Positions 6,033-12,774 are shown, numbered from the stretch's first letter. The stretch: 18,103 nt of DNA from a bacterium (GCA_030672255.1 DAOVGU010000100.1:1-18103), one strand, 5' to 3'. A program made the numbers and translations. The notes: a model not told the origin generated them from the sequence alone.

Positions 6033-7088
6033 ATGGGAGAAGGAAAGTATATTTATGGTGTCATAAAAACTAACGAGAGGACTTCGTACCCATCACCCTC
6101 CCCATTATCCCCTCCCCTCGAGGGAGGGGAAGGTAGAGGAGGGGGTGACGAAGTTCATACGATTAATTACCAGGACATCGCTTGCGTGATGAGTAATTCA
6201 CCTCTGCAAGACTATTCATCTATGGTTAAAGAAGCCCTGGGCCACCTATTGGTAAGACACCAGAAAATAGTTGAGAAAATTATGACCGAACACACGATTA
6301 TCCCTGTGAAGTTCGGGACATTTGTTTCTGATAATGATGAAGTTACGCAGGTTCTAAAAAGCGGCTATCCTCAGTTTAAAGAGCTACTTTCTACTATGGA
6401 TGGGAAGATGGAACTTGATGTGGCTGCTATCTGGAATGGTTTGAATAGCATTATAAAGGAGATTGGAGAGGAAGATAAGAAAATAAGAGAATTTAAAGCA
6501 GAGATTGCTAAAAAACCTCCCAGCCAAACCTTCCAGGATAAAATAAAGATAGGAATGATGATTAAGAATGCCCTGGATAAGAAAAGGGAAAAGGAGCAGG
6601 GTCATATAATAGATTCCTTGAAGGAAGTTACGGTTGATTCTCAACCCCATCAAGTAATGGATGATAAGATGATTTTAAACTGCGCCTTTTTACTGGAGAA
6701 GGTTAAAGAACCGGATTTCGATACCGGATTAAAGGAGTTGGATAAGGAATACAAACAGAAGGTTAATTTTAGATGCGTGGGACCTTTACCCCCTTACAGT
6801 TTTGCCACCTGCCAGTTAAAAAAGGTGAATTATAGCCAGCTAAATGAGGCAAGAAAATTGTTGGGTTTGGAAGAAAATGCATCTTTAGAGGAGATAAAAG
6901 AATCCTATCACCAATTAGCGCAAAAAAATCACCCTGATAAGCATCCTGAAAGTAGTCAACTAAAAGAGAAATTTGAAAAAATGACCCATGCCTATAAATT
7001 ATTAACTAATTGTTACCAGGGAGGGAATATCATTCCCGAGAATAATAAACAGAAAGATTTTATTATGGTTGAGATAATAAGGCCATAA
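6033..7088 (+). CDS. gvpF: GvpF/L gas vesicle protein fused to a C-terminal J domain
   Basis: GvpF/L proteins are essential assembly factors that bind GvpA. The 351-residue protein starts with the family's first strand (GKYIYGVI) and continues through YQDIACV, EHTIIPVKFGTF and CVGPLPPYSFA (about 248-258). A J domain follows at about residues 269-328: the helix LEEIKESYHQLAQKN, the catalytic HPD (300-302) and the helix LKEKFEKMTHAYKLL. The chain then ends IMVEIIRP, which may restore the last GvpF strand. HPD is what stimulates Hsp70 ATPase, so this should recruit a DnaK such as the one at 17264. Residues about 17-41 are encoded by an in-frame palindromic repeat. This is the first of three consecutive gvpF paralogues. 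Confidence 0.88.
   Translation: MGEGKYIYGVIKTNERTSYPSPSPLSPPLEGGEGRGGGDEVHTINYQDIACVMSNSPLQDYSSMVKEALGHLLVRHQKIVEKIMTEHTIIPVKFGTFVSDNDEVTQVLKSGYPQFKELLSTMDGKMELDVAAIWNGLNSIIKEIGEEDKKIREFKAEIAKKPPSQTFQDKIKIGMMIKNALDKKREKEQGHIIDSLKEVTVDSQPHQVMDDKMILNCAFLLEKVKEPDFDTGLKELDKEYKQKVNFRCVGPLPPYSFATCQLKKVNYSQLNEARKLLGLEENASLEEIKESYHQLAQKNHPDKHPESSQLKEKFEKMTHAYKLLTNCYQGGNIIPENNKQKDFIMVEIIRP
6081..6154 (+). repeat. Palindromic repeat inserted in frame in gvpF1
   Basis: Outer arms ACTTCGT (6081-6087) and ACGAAGT (6148-6154), then TCACCC (6093-6098) and GGGTGA (6143-6148), enclose a C-rich/G-rich hairpin centred on CTCGAG near 6120. The reading frame is kept and gives a low-complexity Pro/Ser then Gly/Glu stretch (YPSPSPLSPP, LEGGEGRGGG). 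The other GvpF paralogues lack this stretch, so it is an insertion between the first strand and the VHTINYQDI strand. Confidence 0.8.
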
Positions 7089-7104
7089 GGAGCGATAGCG
7101 AAAA
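7087..7104 (+). promoter_or_regulatory. Ribosome binding site with mini-hairpin leader of gvpF2
   Basis: AAGGAG (7087-7092) overlaps the stop region of gvpF1 and is followed by GCGATAGC (7092-7099), a possible two-base-pair mini-hairpin, before ATG 7105. It matches the pattern before gvpF1, gvpK and dnaK. Confidence 0.4.
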
Positions 7105-7866
7105 ATGGATAAGGGTAAATATATCTACTGTATAATTGAAGAAGACCAGGCAAGAAACTTTGGTTCTATTGGAATCGGTGGAGAAGGGAATGGGGTGTCT
7201 AATGTGAGCTTCCAAGACCTGAGCGCAGTTATCAGCGATGTCCCGATGATAAGATATGATGTAAGCCGTGAAAATATGATTGCTCATACAAAGGTTATCG
7301 AAGAGGTGATGAAGGATTATGCTGTCCTGCCTATGAGATTCTGGACCGTCGCTACCAGCACAGATGAGATTCGTAGTTTGATAAGAAAGAGATATAACGA
7401 ACTTAAAAATTCACTCAGGAGCATAGATAACAAGATAGAGTTAGGAGTAAAAGCTTTCTGGAAGGATATGGATATAATTTTTGCAGAGATTGCAAAGGAA
7501 AATAAGAAAATCAGGCAAATTAAAGGAAAGGTAGCTTCAAGAGGTTCCAGAAAGATACATTATGACGCGGTAGAGGTTGGAAGGATGGTTCAAGCCGATT
7601 TAGAGAGTAAAAAGGTTAAGGAAAGCGAGGAAATAATTGCCCCATTAAAAAGGATTTCGGTTGATTATAAAATTAATAAAACTTATAGCGACGCTATGCT
7701 TTTGAATTCCGCCTTTTTAGTAGATAAGGCTCACGAAAATGAATTCGATAGCCAGGTGGAGGAATTAGTGCAGAAATATAGCCAGAGAATTAAATTCAAC
7801 TATGTAGGACCAGTGCCTCCTTATAATTTCGTTAATCTTGTCATAAAGTGGGGCGATGCTGATTAA
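7105..7866 (+). CDS. gvpF: GvpF/L family gas vesicle protein (second paralogue)
   Basis: The 253-residue protein is a plain GvpF/L: first strand GKYIYCIIEED, then VSFQDLSAVISD, AHTKVIEEVMKDYAVLPMRF, a charged helical middle (about 95-200) and the C-terminal signature FNYVGPVPPYNFVNLVIKW. It has neither a repeat insertion nor a J domain, so it shows what the uninterrupted protein looks like. It lies 16 bases after gvpF1 and 5 bases before gvpF3. The three genes are probably tandem duplicates that have since diverged and may form mixed complexes with GvpA-family subunits. I cannot separate GvpF from GvpL by sequence alone. Confidence 0.88.
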   Translation: MDKGKYIYCIIEEDQARNFGSIGIGGEGNGVSNVSFQDLSAVISDVPMIRYDVSRENMIAHTKVIEEVMKDYAVLPMRFWTVATSTDEIRSLIRKRYNELKNSLRSIDNKIELGVKAFWKDMDIIFAEIAKENKKIRQIKGKVASRGSRKIHYDAVEVGRMVQADLESKKVKESEEIIAPLKRISVDYKINKTYSDAMLLNSAFLVDKAHENEFDSQVEELVQKYSQRIKFNYVGPVPPYNFVNLVIKWGDAD

Positions 7867-7871
7867 GGTAG

Positions 7872-8756
7872 ATGAACCCAGATAAAATTAGCGATAATTC
7901 GTGTCAAGAAATTCGCGAGAATTCGCGTTCGGGAAGATATGTCTACGGTATCATTGGAGATGATGCAGAAAGGAAATTTGCTTATCCTGCAATTGGCAGT
8001 CGCGGGGATGAGGTTTACCCCGTTAGAAATATCCCAGAAGCGGGGCAAGATAGCGAAATTTCTAACGGGGTTTATAGTGTCTCTTATCAAGATATCGCCG
8101 CTGTAATCAGCGCTTCCCCGATTATGAAATATTCTATCTCAAGAGAAAACACCATGGCTCACCAGAAGATTCTGGAAGAGTTAATGAAAGACTTCACTGT
8201 TTTACCGGTAAAATTTGGCACTGTTGCCAGTGGTAAGAATGGAGTTTCTTCTCCTGAAAGGATAAAAAAAGAGGTACTCAAAAAGCGGTATGAAGAATTA
8301 AAAGAGCTATTAATCAAGATGGATAATAAGATAGAGCTGGGGCTTAAAGTTTTTTGGGTAGATATGAAGATAATCTTTCGGGAGATTGTTGAAGAGAATA
8401 GCCAGATCAAGAGATTAAAACAAAAGTTGCTCTTAAAACCCACTGGACAGCCCTTTGGAGAAAAAGCGACCTTAGGTGAGATGGTAATCCATGCTCTGGA
8501 AGGTAAGAAAGCAAAAGAGGAAAAAGATATTTTGAATCCTTTAAAGAGAACCTGTGCCGATTGGCGTAAGAATAAGGTATTTGGTGATAGGATGATAACA
8601 AACTCATCCTTTTTGGTAGAAAAATCCAAGGTGGAAGAATTTGATAGATTAGTGGATAAATTGACTACAACTTGTAAGGAAAGAATGAAATTCAAATATG
8701 TAGGACCAGTTCCCCCTATTAATTTTGTGGAATTAGTGATAATTTTGGAAGAATAG
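7872..8756 (+). CDS. gvpF: GvpF/L family gas vesicle protein with repeat-derived insertions (third paralogue)
   Basis: The family features are clear: GRYVYGIIGDD (about residues 21-31), VSYQDIAAVIS, KDFTVLPVKFGTV and the ending FKYVGPVPPINFVELVIILEE. At 294 residues it is 41 longer than gvpF2. The extra length comes from two places: an N-terminal extension (MNPDKISDNSCQEIRENSRS) encoded by an ATTCGCG-type repeat, and an in-frame 53-base palindrome adding about residues 49-66. ATG 7872 is the only plausible start, because no start codon lies between it and RYVYGII; AAGGTAG precedes it. The insertion site matches that in gvpF1, which marks this loop as tolerant. Confidence 0.87.
   Translation: MNPDKISDNSCQEIRENSRSGRYVYGIIGDDAERKFAYPAIGSRGDEVYPVRNIPEAGQDSEISNGVYSVSYQDIAAVISASPIMKYSISRENTMAHQKILEELMKDFTVLPVKFGTVASGKNGVSSPERIKKEVLKKRYEELKELLIKMDNKIELGLKVFWVDMKIIFREIVEENSQIKRLKQKLLLKPTGQPFGEKATLGEMVIHALEGKKAKEEKDILNPLKRTCADWRKNKVFGDRMITNSSFLVEKSKVEEFDRLVDKLTTTCKERMKFKYVGPVPPINFVELVIILEE
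7887..7930 (+). repeat. ATTCGCG-type short repeat forming the gvpF3 N-terminus
   Basis: The stretch holds ATTAGCG, AATTCGTG, AATTCGCG and AATTCGCG in close succession. A shorter version (CGCGAACTAAATTAGCGGAC then ATTCGCGTGAAC) lies at 11974-12004. The gvpF3 start codon lies before it, so the repeat is translated. Confidence 0.5.
8018..8070 (+). repeat. Palindromic repeat inserted in frame in gvpF3
   Basis: CCCCGTTAGAAAT (8018-8030) and ATTTCTAACGGGG (8058-8070) are perfect 13-base inverted arms, with a 27-base middle. It encodes PVRNIPEAGQDSEISNG and keeps the frame. Paralogues gvpF1, gvpF2 and gvpF4 lack it at this position, although gvpF1 has a different palindrome there. Half-arms of similar sequence occur at 2455-2466 and 13789-13800. 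Confidence 0.85.
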
Positions 8757-8760
8757 GAAA

Positions 8761-9072
8761 GTGAAAAAATCTTCTAAGAAAGAACCGGTCAGAGTCAAGG
8801 CAGACAACGAGGGTTTAGGTATTGGTTTACTCGATGTAATATTCCCGTTTTTTCTGCCCATAAAAGGACTAGTGTGGATTGGCAAGAAGTTAAAGGAAAC
8901 GGCTGAGGCTGAGATAACCGATAAATCTAAGGTGCAAGAGGAACTGTTAGACCTTCAGATGCGCTTTGAGATGGATGAGATAAATGAAGAAGAGTATGAG
9001 AAGAAAGAGGCGAAACTTTTAGAGAGATTAGAGGCTATCAGGAAGTATGAGGAAGAGAAAGAGGGGAGGTGA
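8761..9072 (+). CDS. gvpG: Gas vesicle protein GvpG
   Basis: GvpG is a small, mostly helical accessory protein required for gas vesicle assembly. The 103-residue protein has the family's hydrophobic segment (GLLDVIFPFFLPIKGLVWIGKK, starting near residue 22) followed by a charged helix with the hallmark LLDLQMRFEMDEINEEEYEK. It starts at GTG 8761, five bases after the gvpF3 stop, with a modest AGGA upstream; there is no later suitable start before the conserved part. A second, longer GvpG-like protein is at 12030-12695. The order gvpF-gvpG is normal for such clusters. Confidence 0.88.
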   Translation: MKKSSKKEPVRVKADNEGLGIGLLDVIFPFFLPIKGLVWIGKKLKETAEAEITDKSKVQEELLDLQMRFEMDEINEEEYEKKEAKLLERLEAIRKYEEEKEGR

Positions 9073-9078
9073 TGGGAA

Positions 9079-9276
9079 ATGGTAGAACAAACGCAGGCAT
9101 TAGGAGCATTTAGATGCCCTAAATGTGGAACGGTAACCAGTGGAGATCGTAAATTTTGCTCAGAATGCGGGGACCCCCTGGATATTGAGTGTCCAGAATG
9201 CGGGGCAACATGGCGGTATATGCACAGCTATACATTTTGCCCTTCCTGTGGGGCTAAGGTGAAGAAGAAGGGATAA
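9079..9276 (+). CDS. Small protein with two zinc ribbons
   Basis: The 65-residue protein is little more than two four-cysteine zinc sites: C13, C16, C27 and C30 (FRCPKCG, FCSECG), then C38, C41, C54 and C57 (CPECG, FCPSCG). The spacings (CX2CX10CX2C and CX2CX12CX2C) differ from the CX2CX13CX2C ribbon shared by three other proteins here. Rubredoxin-like or zinc-ribbon domains of this kind usually mediate protein or nucleic-acid contacts. It sits between gvpG and a winged-helix gene. A strong GGAGGTGAT precedes the ATG. Function unknown; a scaffold role in assembly is inferred from context only. Confidence 0.75.
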   Translation: MVEQTQALGAFRCPKCGTVTSGDRKFCSECGDPLDIECPECGATWRYMHSYTFCPSCGAKVKKKG

Positions 9277-9308
9277 ATTTTATATACAGTATGGAGGAGG
9301 TGATTAAG

Positions 9309-9587
9309 GTGGTAAGTATGGAACGAGAAGCACTTGCTAAGATTTCAGAAAGAGGAGGGCTAGTTCATTATACCAGGTTAGCTGATATGATGAGGATTAG
9401 CCGTTACTATGCCCATCTTATATGCGACTCGTTAGGTAGAGATGATTACATTGATGTGGATGCAGTTGGAAGATGCAAAATTACACCAAAAGGAGAGAAT
9501 TTTTTAAAGGAGGAGATGTTGTTATTAAAGTACCAAGTTGAGAAAGGAGGAGGAGAAAATGGCAAAGTCAGTGAAAGAGTTAATTGA
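9309..9587 (+). CDS. Small winged-helix protein overlapping gvpO
   Basis: A 92-residue winged-helix protein: MEREALAKISERGG (helix 1), YTRLADMMRIS (helix 2), RYYAHLICDSLGRDDY (recognition-like helix) and wing RCKITPKG, then a polar tail. I chose GTG 9309 because the near-perfect AGGAGGTGAT (9295-9304) lies at the right distance. An in-frame ATG at 9291 would place that site inside the gene, and ATG 9318 is too far from it. Its 3' end overlaps gvpO by 29 bases. That overlap region contains the gvpO ribosome binding site, so the two genes are translationally coupled. It is a paralogue of the proteins at 1921, 2258 and 13592. Confidence 0.7.
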   Translation: MVSMEREALAKISERGGLVHYTRLADMMRISRYYAHLICDSLGRDDYIDVDAVGRCKITPKGENFLKEEMLLLKYQVEKGGGENGKVSERVN

Positions 9588-9828
9588 GAAGGCGCGTGAA
9601 GAATTGGGTAAGATTACCGGACTGGAACTCTCTACTACTTTAGGGGCGGTTAAGGAAGAAAAAGGCTGGAAGGTCACGATGGAAATGGTGGAAAAGCATT
9701 CTCTCCCTGACCAGATGGATATTTTAGCCACTTACGCGGTAATCTTAGATAATGACGGCAATGTGATTGAGTTCAATCGCACAAAGCTAAGAAAGAGGGT
9801 AGATACTGAAATAGCTGAAGCAGAATAA
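9559..9828 (+). CDS. gvpO: Gas vesicle protein GvpO
   Basis: GvpO is a small protein needed for vesicle formation in halophilic archaea and common in bacterial clusters. The 89-residue sequence has the usual N-terminal helix (SVKELIEKAREELGKITGLE) and the core GWKVTMEMVEKHSLPDQMDI, then LATYAVILDNDGNVIEFNRT ending in a basic stretch. The W-K-V-T/V-E-(M/V)-V-E and Y-x-V-x-L-D-x-(D/E)-G-x-(V/L) patterns are the family's recognisable features. ATG 9559 is chosen over ATG 9538 because GGAGGAGG (9546-9553) precedes it at proper spacing. No gene lies between it and the large repeat at 9855. Confidence 0.88.
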   Translation: MAKSVKELIEKAREELGKITGLELSTTLGAVKEEKGWKVTMEMVEKHSLPDQMDILATYAVILDNDGNVIEFNRTKLRKRVDTEIAEAE

Positions 9829-9854
9829 CCTGAACGCAGATGGCAAGCATGGCT

Positions 9855-10035
9855 GTCATTGCGAACATGTTCACGGAGCCTGCCCTGAGCGAGATTCTTC
9901 GCCTTTGGCTCAGAATGACAAGCGAAGGGTTTAGCCTAAACTCCGCCAAAGAATCTCGCTTTATATGAGACCCTTCGTTAACACTCAGGGTGACACTTCG
10001 TGTCAGATTGCCGCGCCCTTCGGGCTCGCAATGAC
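9855..10035 (+). repeat. Composite, nested palindromic repeats between gvpO and the ArsA-like gene
   Basis: About 200 bases without a clear gene. GTCATTGCGA (9855-9864) and TCGCAATGAC (10026-10035) are the outer arms, of the same family as the repeats near 1082, 14861 and 17176. Inside, GCGAGATTCTT at 9889 with CTTTGGC to 9909 pairs with GCCAAAGAATCTCGC (9945-9959), and CGAAGGGT (9923-9930) pairs with ACCCTTCG (9970-9977). The nesting suggests one palindrome inserted into another, or successive duplications. No promoter is evident. The right arm contains the ATG taken as the start of the next gene. Confidence 0.7.
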
Positions 10036-11962
10036 AAATCGGCGTCTAATGATCTTTGGTGGAAAAGGAGGTTGCGGGAAGACTACATCAGCCTGTGCGA
10101 GCAGTCTTTATTTAGCCCAACATTATCCCGAGAAAAAGATTTTAGTTGTTTCCTGTGACCCTGCTCATTCAGTAGGTGATAGTTTTGGCTGTAGCATTGG
10201 TGACACTATCACCCCGGTGAAAGGATTAGATAACCTCTGGGCGTTGGAGGTAGATGCAAATGTTGTAGGTGAGAATTTTAAGAAAGAACACGAAGCAGTT
10301 ATAAAGAAGATAGCCGACCGTGGCACCTACTTTGACCAGCAGGATATAGCCGATTTCTACAAACTCACCATACCAGGGCTGGATGAGATTATGGCTATAA
10401 TAAAACTTGCTGGTCTCCTGAAAGAAAAACAATACGACTTGGTCATCCTTGACACCGCACCTACTGGACATACCATCAGGCTTCTGGGTTTGCCTCAAGA
10501 GATGGAGAAATGGATACATCTCATGGATATGATGCAGTCCAAACACAGGTTTCTGGTTAAACACTTTACTGGCAGGTATAAGAAAGACGATGCCGATGAA
10601 TTTTTGGAGACGATGTTTAGAGATATAAAGAGAGTAAGGATGCTTCTAAGTGATACCCAAAGCACTGAGTTTGTTCCCGTTACTATTCCTGAGCCAATGA
10701 GCATCGATGAAACAGAAAAACTTTTAAAACGTCTCAACAGTTATCACATCCCTGTGAAAAATATCATTGTCAATCGGGTCACTGCTGAACGGACTCAATG
10801 TCCCTTTTGTAAATCTAAAGAGAACGACCAAAAACAGAGCCTGGCCCGAATTGAAGAGAGTTTCTCTGATTACACCCTCCATAAAATGCCACTTTTCCCC
10901 TATGAGATTAGAGGAATTGACCGACTGAAGGAGTACGCTGAAATTTTATTCGGTGAAACCTATAAATACAAACCAGTTCGTCGCTTCTCCTCTTTTTTAA
11001 AGTTACACTCAGTACCTCGAACTCAAAAATTAGATATTATAGAAAAGGATTTGAAATTCATTCTATTTGGAGGAAAAGGTGGAGTAGGCAAAACCACATT
11101 AGCTTGCGCTACAGCACTGCATATAGCCCAAAAAAAACCTGACAAGAAAATTTTGATTTTCTCTACTGACCCTGCCCACTCCTTATCCGATAGTTTTGCA
11201 ACTCCTATTGGAGACAGTTTAACCGCTATCGGCAAGATAAATAATCTCTGCGGTTTTGAGATAAATGCACCAAAGTTACTGGAGGATTGGAAAAGGGAGC
11301 ACAGAGAAGATATAGAGGAGATATTCGATAAATTTGGGAAAGGAATGGATGTAAAGTTTGACCGAGAAATAATGGAGGAATTATTCACTGTTACCCCTCC
11401 AGGATTAGATGAAATATTAGCTTTGAATAAGATTACGGACTTTGTAGATGAGGGAAGGTTTGATATTTATGTTTTGGATTCAGCCGCCACCGGTCATCTA
11501 ATCCGTTTTTTAGAGATGCCCCAGGTAATAAGGGATTGGCTAAAAACTATCTTCAAGTTGCTCATAAAATACAAAGGAGTAGTAAAGTTAACCAAAATCG
11601 CCGAAGAGATGATAGATTTTTCAAAGAAGGTCAGAAAAGTCCAGGAGATTCTTACCGATTTAGTAAAGTGTCAATTTGTGGTTATAGGTATTCCGGAAGC
11701 TATGGGTAAAGCGGAGATGGATAACCTCCTTGATAGTCTGCATCGACTTAAAATCCCCTGCTATCATGTCCTGATTAATATGGTTCTTCCGAAAACTGGA
11801 TGTAATTTTTGTGAGTCAAAAAGAGGAGAACAACTTAAGATTATTCAGGAAATAGATAAAGAAAAGTCTTCACAATATCGTATTAGCCAATTGCCGCTTT
11901 TTTCTCACCAGATTAAAGGTATTGACCGATTGAGAAAGCTCTCTGATGCTATGTATAGATAA
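10031..11962 (+). CDS. Tandem ArsA/Get3-type ATPase
   Basis: Two homologous ATPase halves in one 643-residue chain. Half 1 has a P-loop GGKGGCGKTT (10-19), SCDPAHSVGDSFG and DTAPTGHTIRLL; half 2 has GGKGGVGKTT (from residue 347), STDPAHSLSDSFA and DSAATGHLIRFL. Each half also has a CxxC (CPFCKSK, CNFCESK), the zinc-binding pair typical of Get3/TRC40-type members. The tandem layout is that of ArsA, but no arsenical transport genes lie nearby. With gvp genes on both sides, a targeting or holdase role for hydrophobic vesicle subunits, as Get3 does for tail-anchored proteins, is the better inference. The start is uncertain: ATG 10031, inside the repeat arm, is nearest to the P-loop with a few residues to spare, and ATG 9965 is possible. 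Neither has a clear ribosome binding site. Confidence 0.85.
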   Translation: MTNRRLMIFGGKGGCGKTTSACASSLYLAQHYPEKKILVVSCDPAHSVGDSFGCSIGDTITPVKGLDNLWALEVDANVVGENFKKEHEAVIKKIADRGTYFDQQDIADFYKLTIPGLDEIMAIIKLAGLLKEKQYDLVILDTAPTGHTIRLLGLPQEMEKWIHLMDMMQSKHRFLVKHFTGRYKKDDADEFLETMFRDIKRVRMLLSDTQSTEFVPVTIPEPMSIDETEKLLKRLNSYHIPVKNIIVNRVTAERTQCPFCKSKENDQKQSLARIEESFSDYTLHKMPLFPYEIRGIDRLKEYAEILFGETYKYKPVRRFSSFLKLHSVPRTQKLDIIEKDLKFILFGGKGGVGKTTLACATALHIAQKKPDKKILIFSTDPAHSLSDSFATPIGDSLTAIGKINNLCGFEINAPKLLEDWKREHREDIEEIFDKFGKGMDVKFDREIMEELFTVTPPGLDEILALNKITDFVDEGRFDIYVLDSAATGHLIRFLEMPQVIRDWLKTIFKLLIKYKGVVKLTKIAEEMIDFSKKVRKVQEILTDLVKCQFVVIGIPEAMGKAEMDNLLDSLHRLKIPCYHVLINMVLPKTGCNFCESKRGEQLKIIQEIDKEKSSQYRISQLPLFSHQIKGIDRLRKLSDAMYR

Positions 11963-11971
11963 GTAATTGGT

Positions 11972-12004
11972 AACGCGAACTAAATTAGCGGACATTCGCG
12001 TGAA
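11972..12004 (+). repeat. ATTCGCG-type short repeat upstream of the second gvpG
   Basis: ACGCGAAC, AATTAGCG and ATTCGCGTGAAC lie in series just after the ArsA-like stop codon. The region resembles 7887-7930 inside gvpF3. It is followed by GACGAGCGAAAGCGAGGAGG (12007-12026), which looks like a degraded 3' end of the structured leader repeat and supplies the next gene's ribosome binding site. Confidence 0.45.
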
Positions 12005-12029
12005 CGACGAGCGAAAGCGAGGAGGTAAG

Positions 12030-12695
12030 ATGCCATTCAAAAAGAAAAAAATATCTAACAAAAAAGAGGTTAAGAAAAAGGAAGTGAAAACAAAATTCAG
12101 AAGGAGGCTTTTGCCCTCAACTTTTGGTAAATTGCCTTTTGCGATCAGCAAGATAATGCCCCAAGCAGCGAGTGCCGTTCCTTTAGTAAGTAAAGCTGTA
12201 CCTTTGGTTAGCGGAGCAATTCCTTTGGTAAGTGGATATGTTCCTTTAGTTTCTACCAGAGTGCCCTTAGTTAGCAATGTGGGAAGAGTCACTCTACCGG
12301 TAGCCTGGAAGTTATTGCCACCGAGAGAGTGGGGCAAGATAAAAATTCCTGTAACTCGGAAGAGACGGATTCCCACCATAGAGATAAGTTTAACGCAGTT
12401 TCTGGCTGCTTTACCTGCTGCCCCCTTTGCTCCTTTAGTAGCAATTAAGAAGATAGCAGAAGCAGTTAAGGAGCAAGCAGAGGAAGAAAAGAACCCTAAG
12501 GTTGCTTTAGAACAGGAACTCCTTGAGCTTAAAATGCGCTTTGAAATGGGTGAAATAACTAAGGATGATTTTAAAATAAAAGAAACAGAACTTAAAAGAC
12601 AGATTAAAGATATGGAGGAGAAAGAAGATGCCCAAGAGCCCAAGGAGAAGTCTAAGAAACGAAAGAAAAAAGGAGGGACGCTGGGCGACGAATAA
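12030..12695 (+). CDS. GvpG-like protein with basic N-terminus and VPLVS heptad repeats
   Basis: The C-terminal third (about residues 118-197) is GvpG-like: a hydrophobic stretch (FLAALPAAPFAPLVAIKKIA) and then ELLELKMRFEMGEITKDDFK, nearly the same as GvpG at 8761 (DLQMRFEMDEINEEEYEK). In front of it are a Lys-rich segment (1-26) and five heptads of the form A-V-P-L-V-S-x (49-83), absent from normal GvpG. The length, 221 residues, is over twice that of GvpG. The start is ATG 12030, preceded by GAGGAGG; an upstream ATG at 11967 lies before the repeat and lacks a site. Its last residues (GGTLGDE) are encoded by leader copy 3. The heptads may form a beta-rich or shell-contacting surface; this is speculation. 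Confidence 0.75.
   Translation: MPFKKKKISNKKEVKKKEVKTKFRRRLLPSTFGKLPFAISKIMPQAASAVPLVSKAVPLVSGAIPLVSGYVPLVSTRVPLVSNVGRVTLPVAWKLLPPREWGKIKIPVTRKRRIPTIEISLTQFLAALPAAPFAPLVAIKKIAEAVKEQAEEEKNPKVALEQELLELKMRFEMGEITKDDFKIKETELKRQIKDMEEKEDAQEPKEKSKKRKKKGGTLGDE
12174..12278 (+). repeat. Five 21-base in-frame repeats (VPLVS heptads)
   Basis: Five consecutive 21-base units encode AVPLVSK, AVPLVSG, AIPLVSG, YVPLVST and RVPLVSN. The P-L-V-S core is invariant at protein level, while its codons differ between units (for example CCTTTAGTAAGT, CCTTTGGTTAGC, CCCTTAGTTAGC). That pattern suggests old repeats kept by selection on the protein rather than a recent slippage event. Confidence 0.85.
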
Positions 12696-12768
12696 GGAGC
12701 ACGAGATAGCGTCGGGCACGAGTCGGTGAGTGCCCTGACCGACGACTAAAGTGAAATGAAAGGAGGAG
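12672..12768 (+). repeat. Structured leader repeat, copy 3 (upstream of the DnaJ-type zinc-finger gene)
   Basis: Stem 1 pairs GACGCT (12677-12682) with AGCGTC (12708-12713). Stem 2 here is GGGCAC (12714-12719) with GTGCCC (12730-12735), where copies 1 and 2 have GGGTGC with GCACCC: two base pairs changed on both sides, a clear compensatory change. The loop keeps GTCGGT, which can pair with ACCGAC (12738-12743). The inner stem is weaker (GGGC against GCAC). It ends in AAAGGAGGAG before ATG 12775. Its first part also encodes the last residues and stop of the GvpG-like gene. Confidence 0.82.
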
Positions 12769-12774
12769 AAGAGA

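Noticed and set aside
10031..11962. Arsenite pump ATPase ArsA
   Set aside because: The tandem layout fits, but there is no arsenical pump or regulator gene nearby, and the CxxC pairs point to the Get3/TRC40-like branch.
11967..12029. Extended N-terminus for the GvpG-like protein (ATG 11967)
   Set aside because: The extra residues come from an ATTCGCG-type repeat, and the strong GAGGAGG serves ATG 12030.
12174..12278. CRISPR-like or simple DNA repeat array
   Set aside because: The 21-base units are in frame, have no spacers, and are conserved in protein more than in DNA.
11870..12643. Long reverse-strand open frame opposite the ArsA-like end and the second gvpG
   Set aside because: Its translation is a low-complexity mirror of the VPLVS repeat region (repeating LTKGTA) and has no start signal; the + strand genes have clear families.
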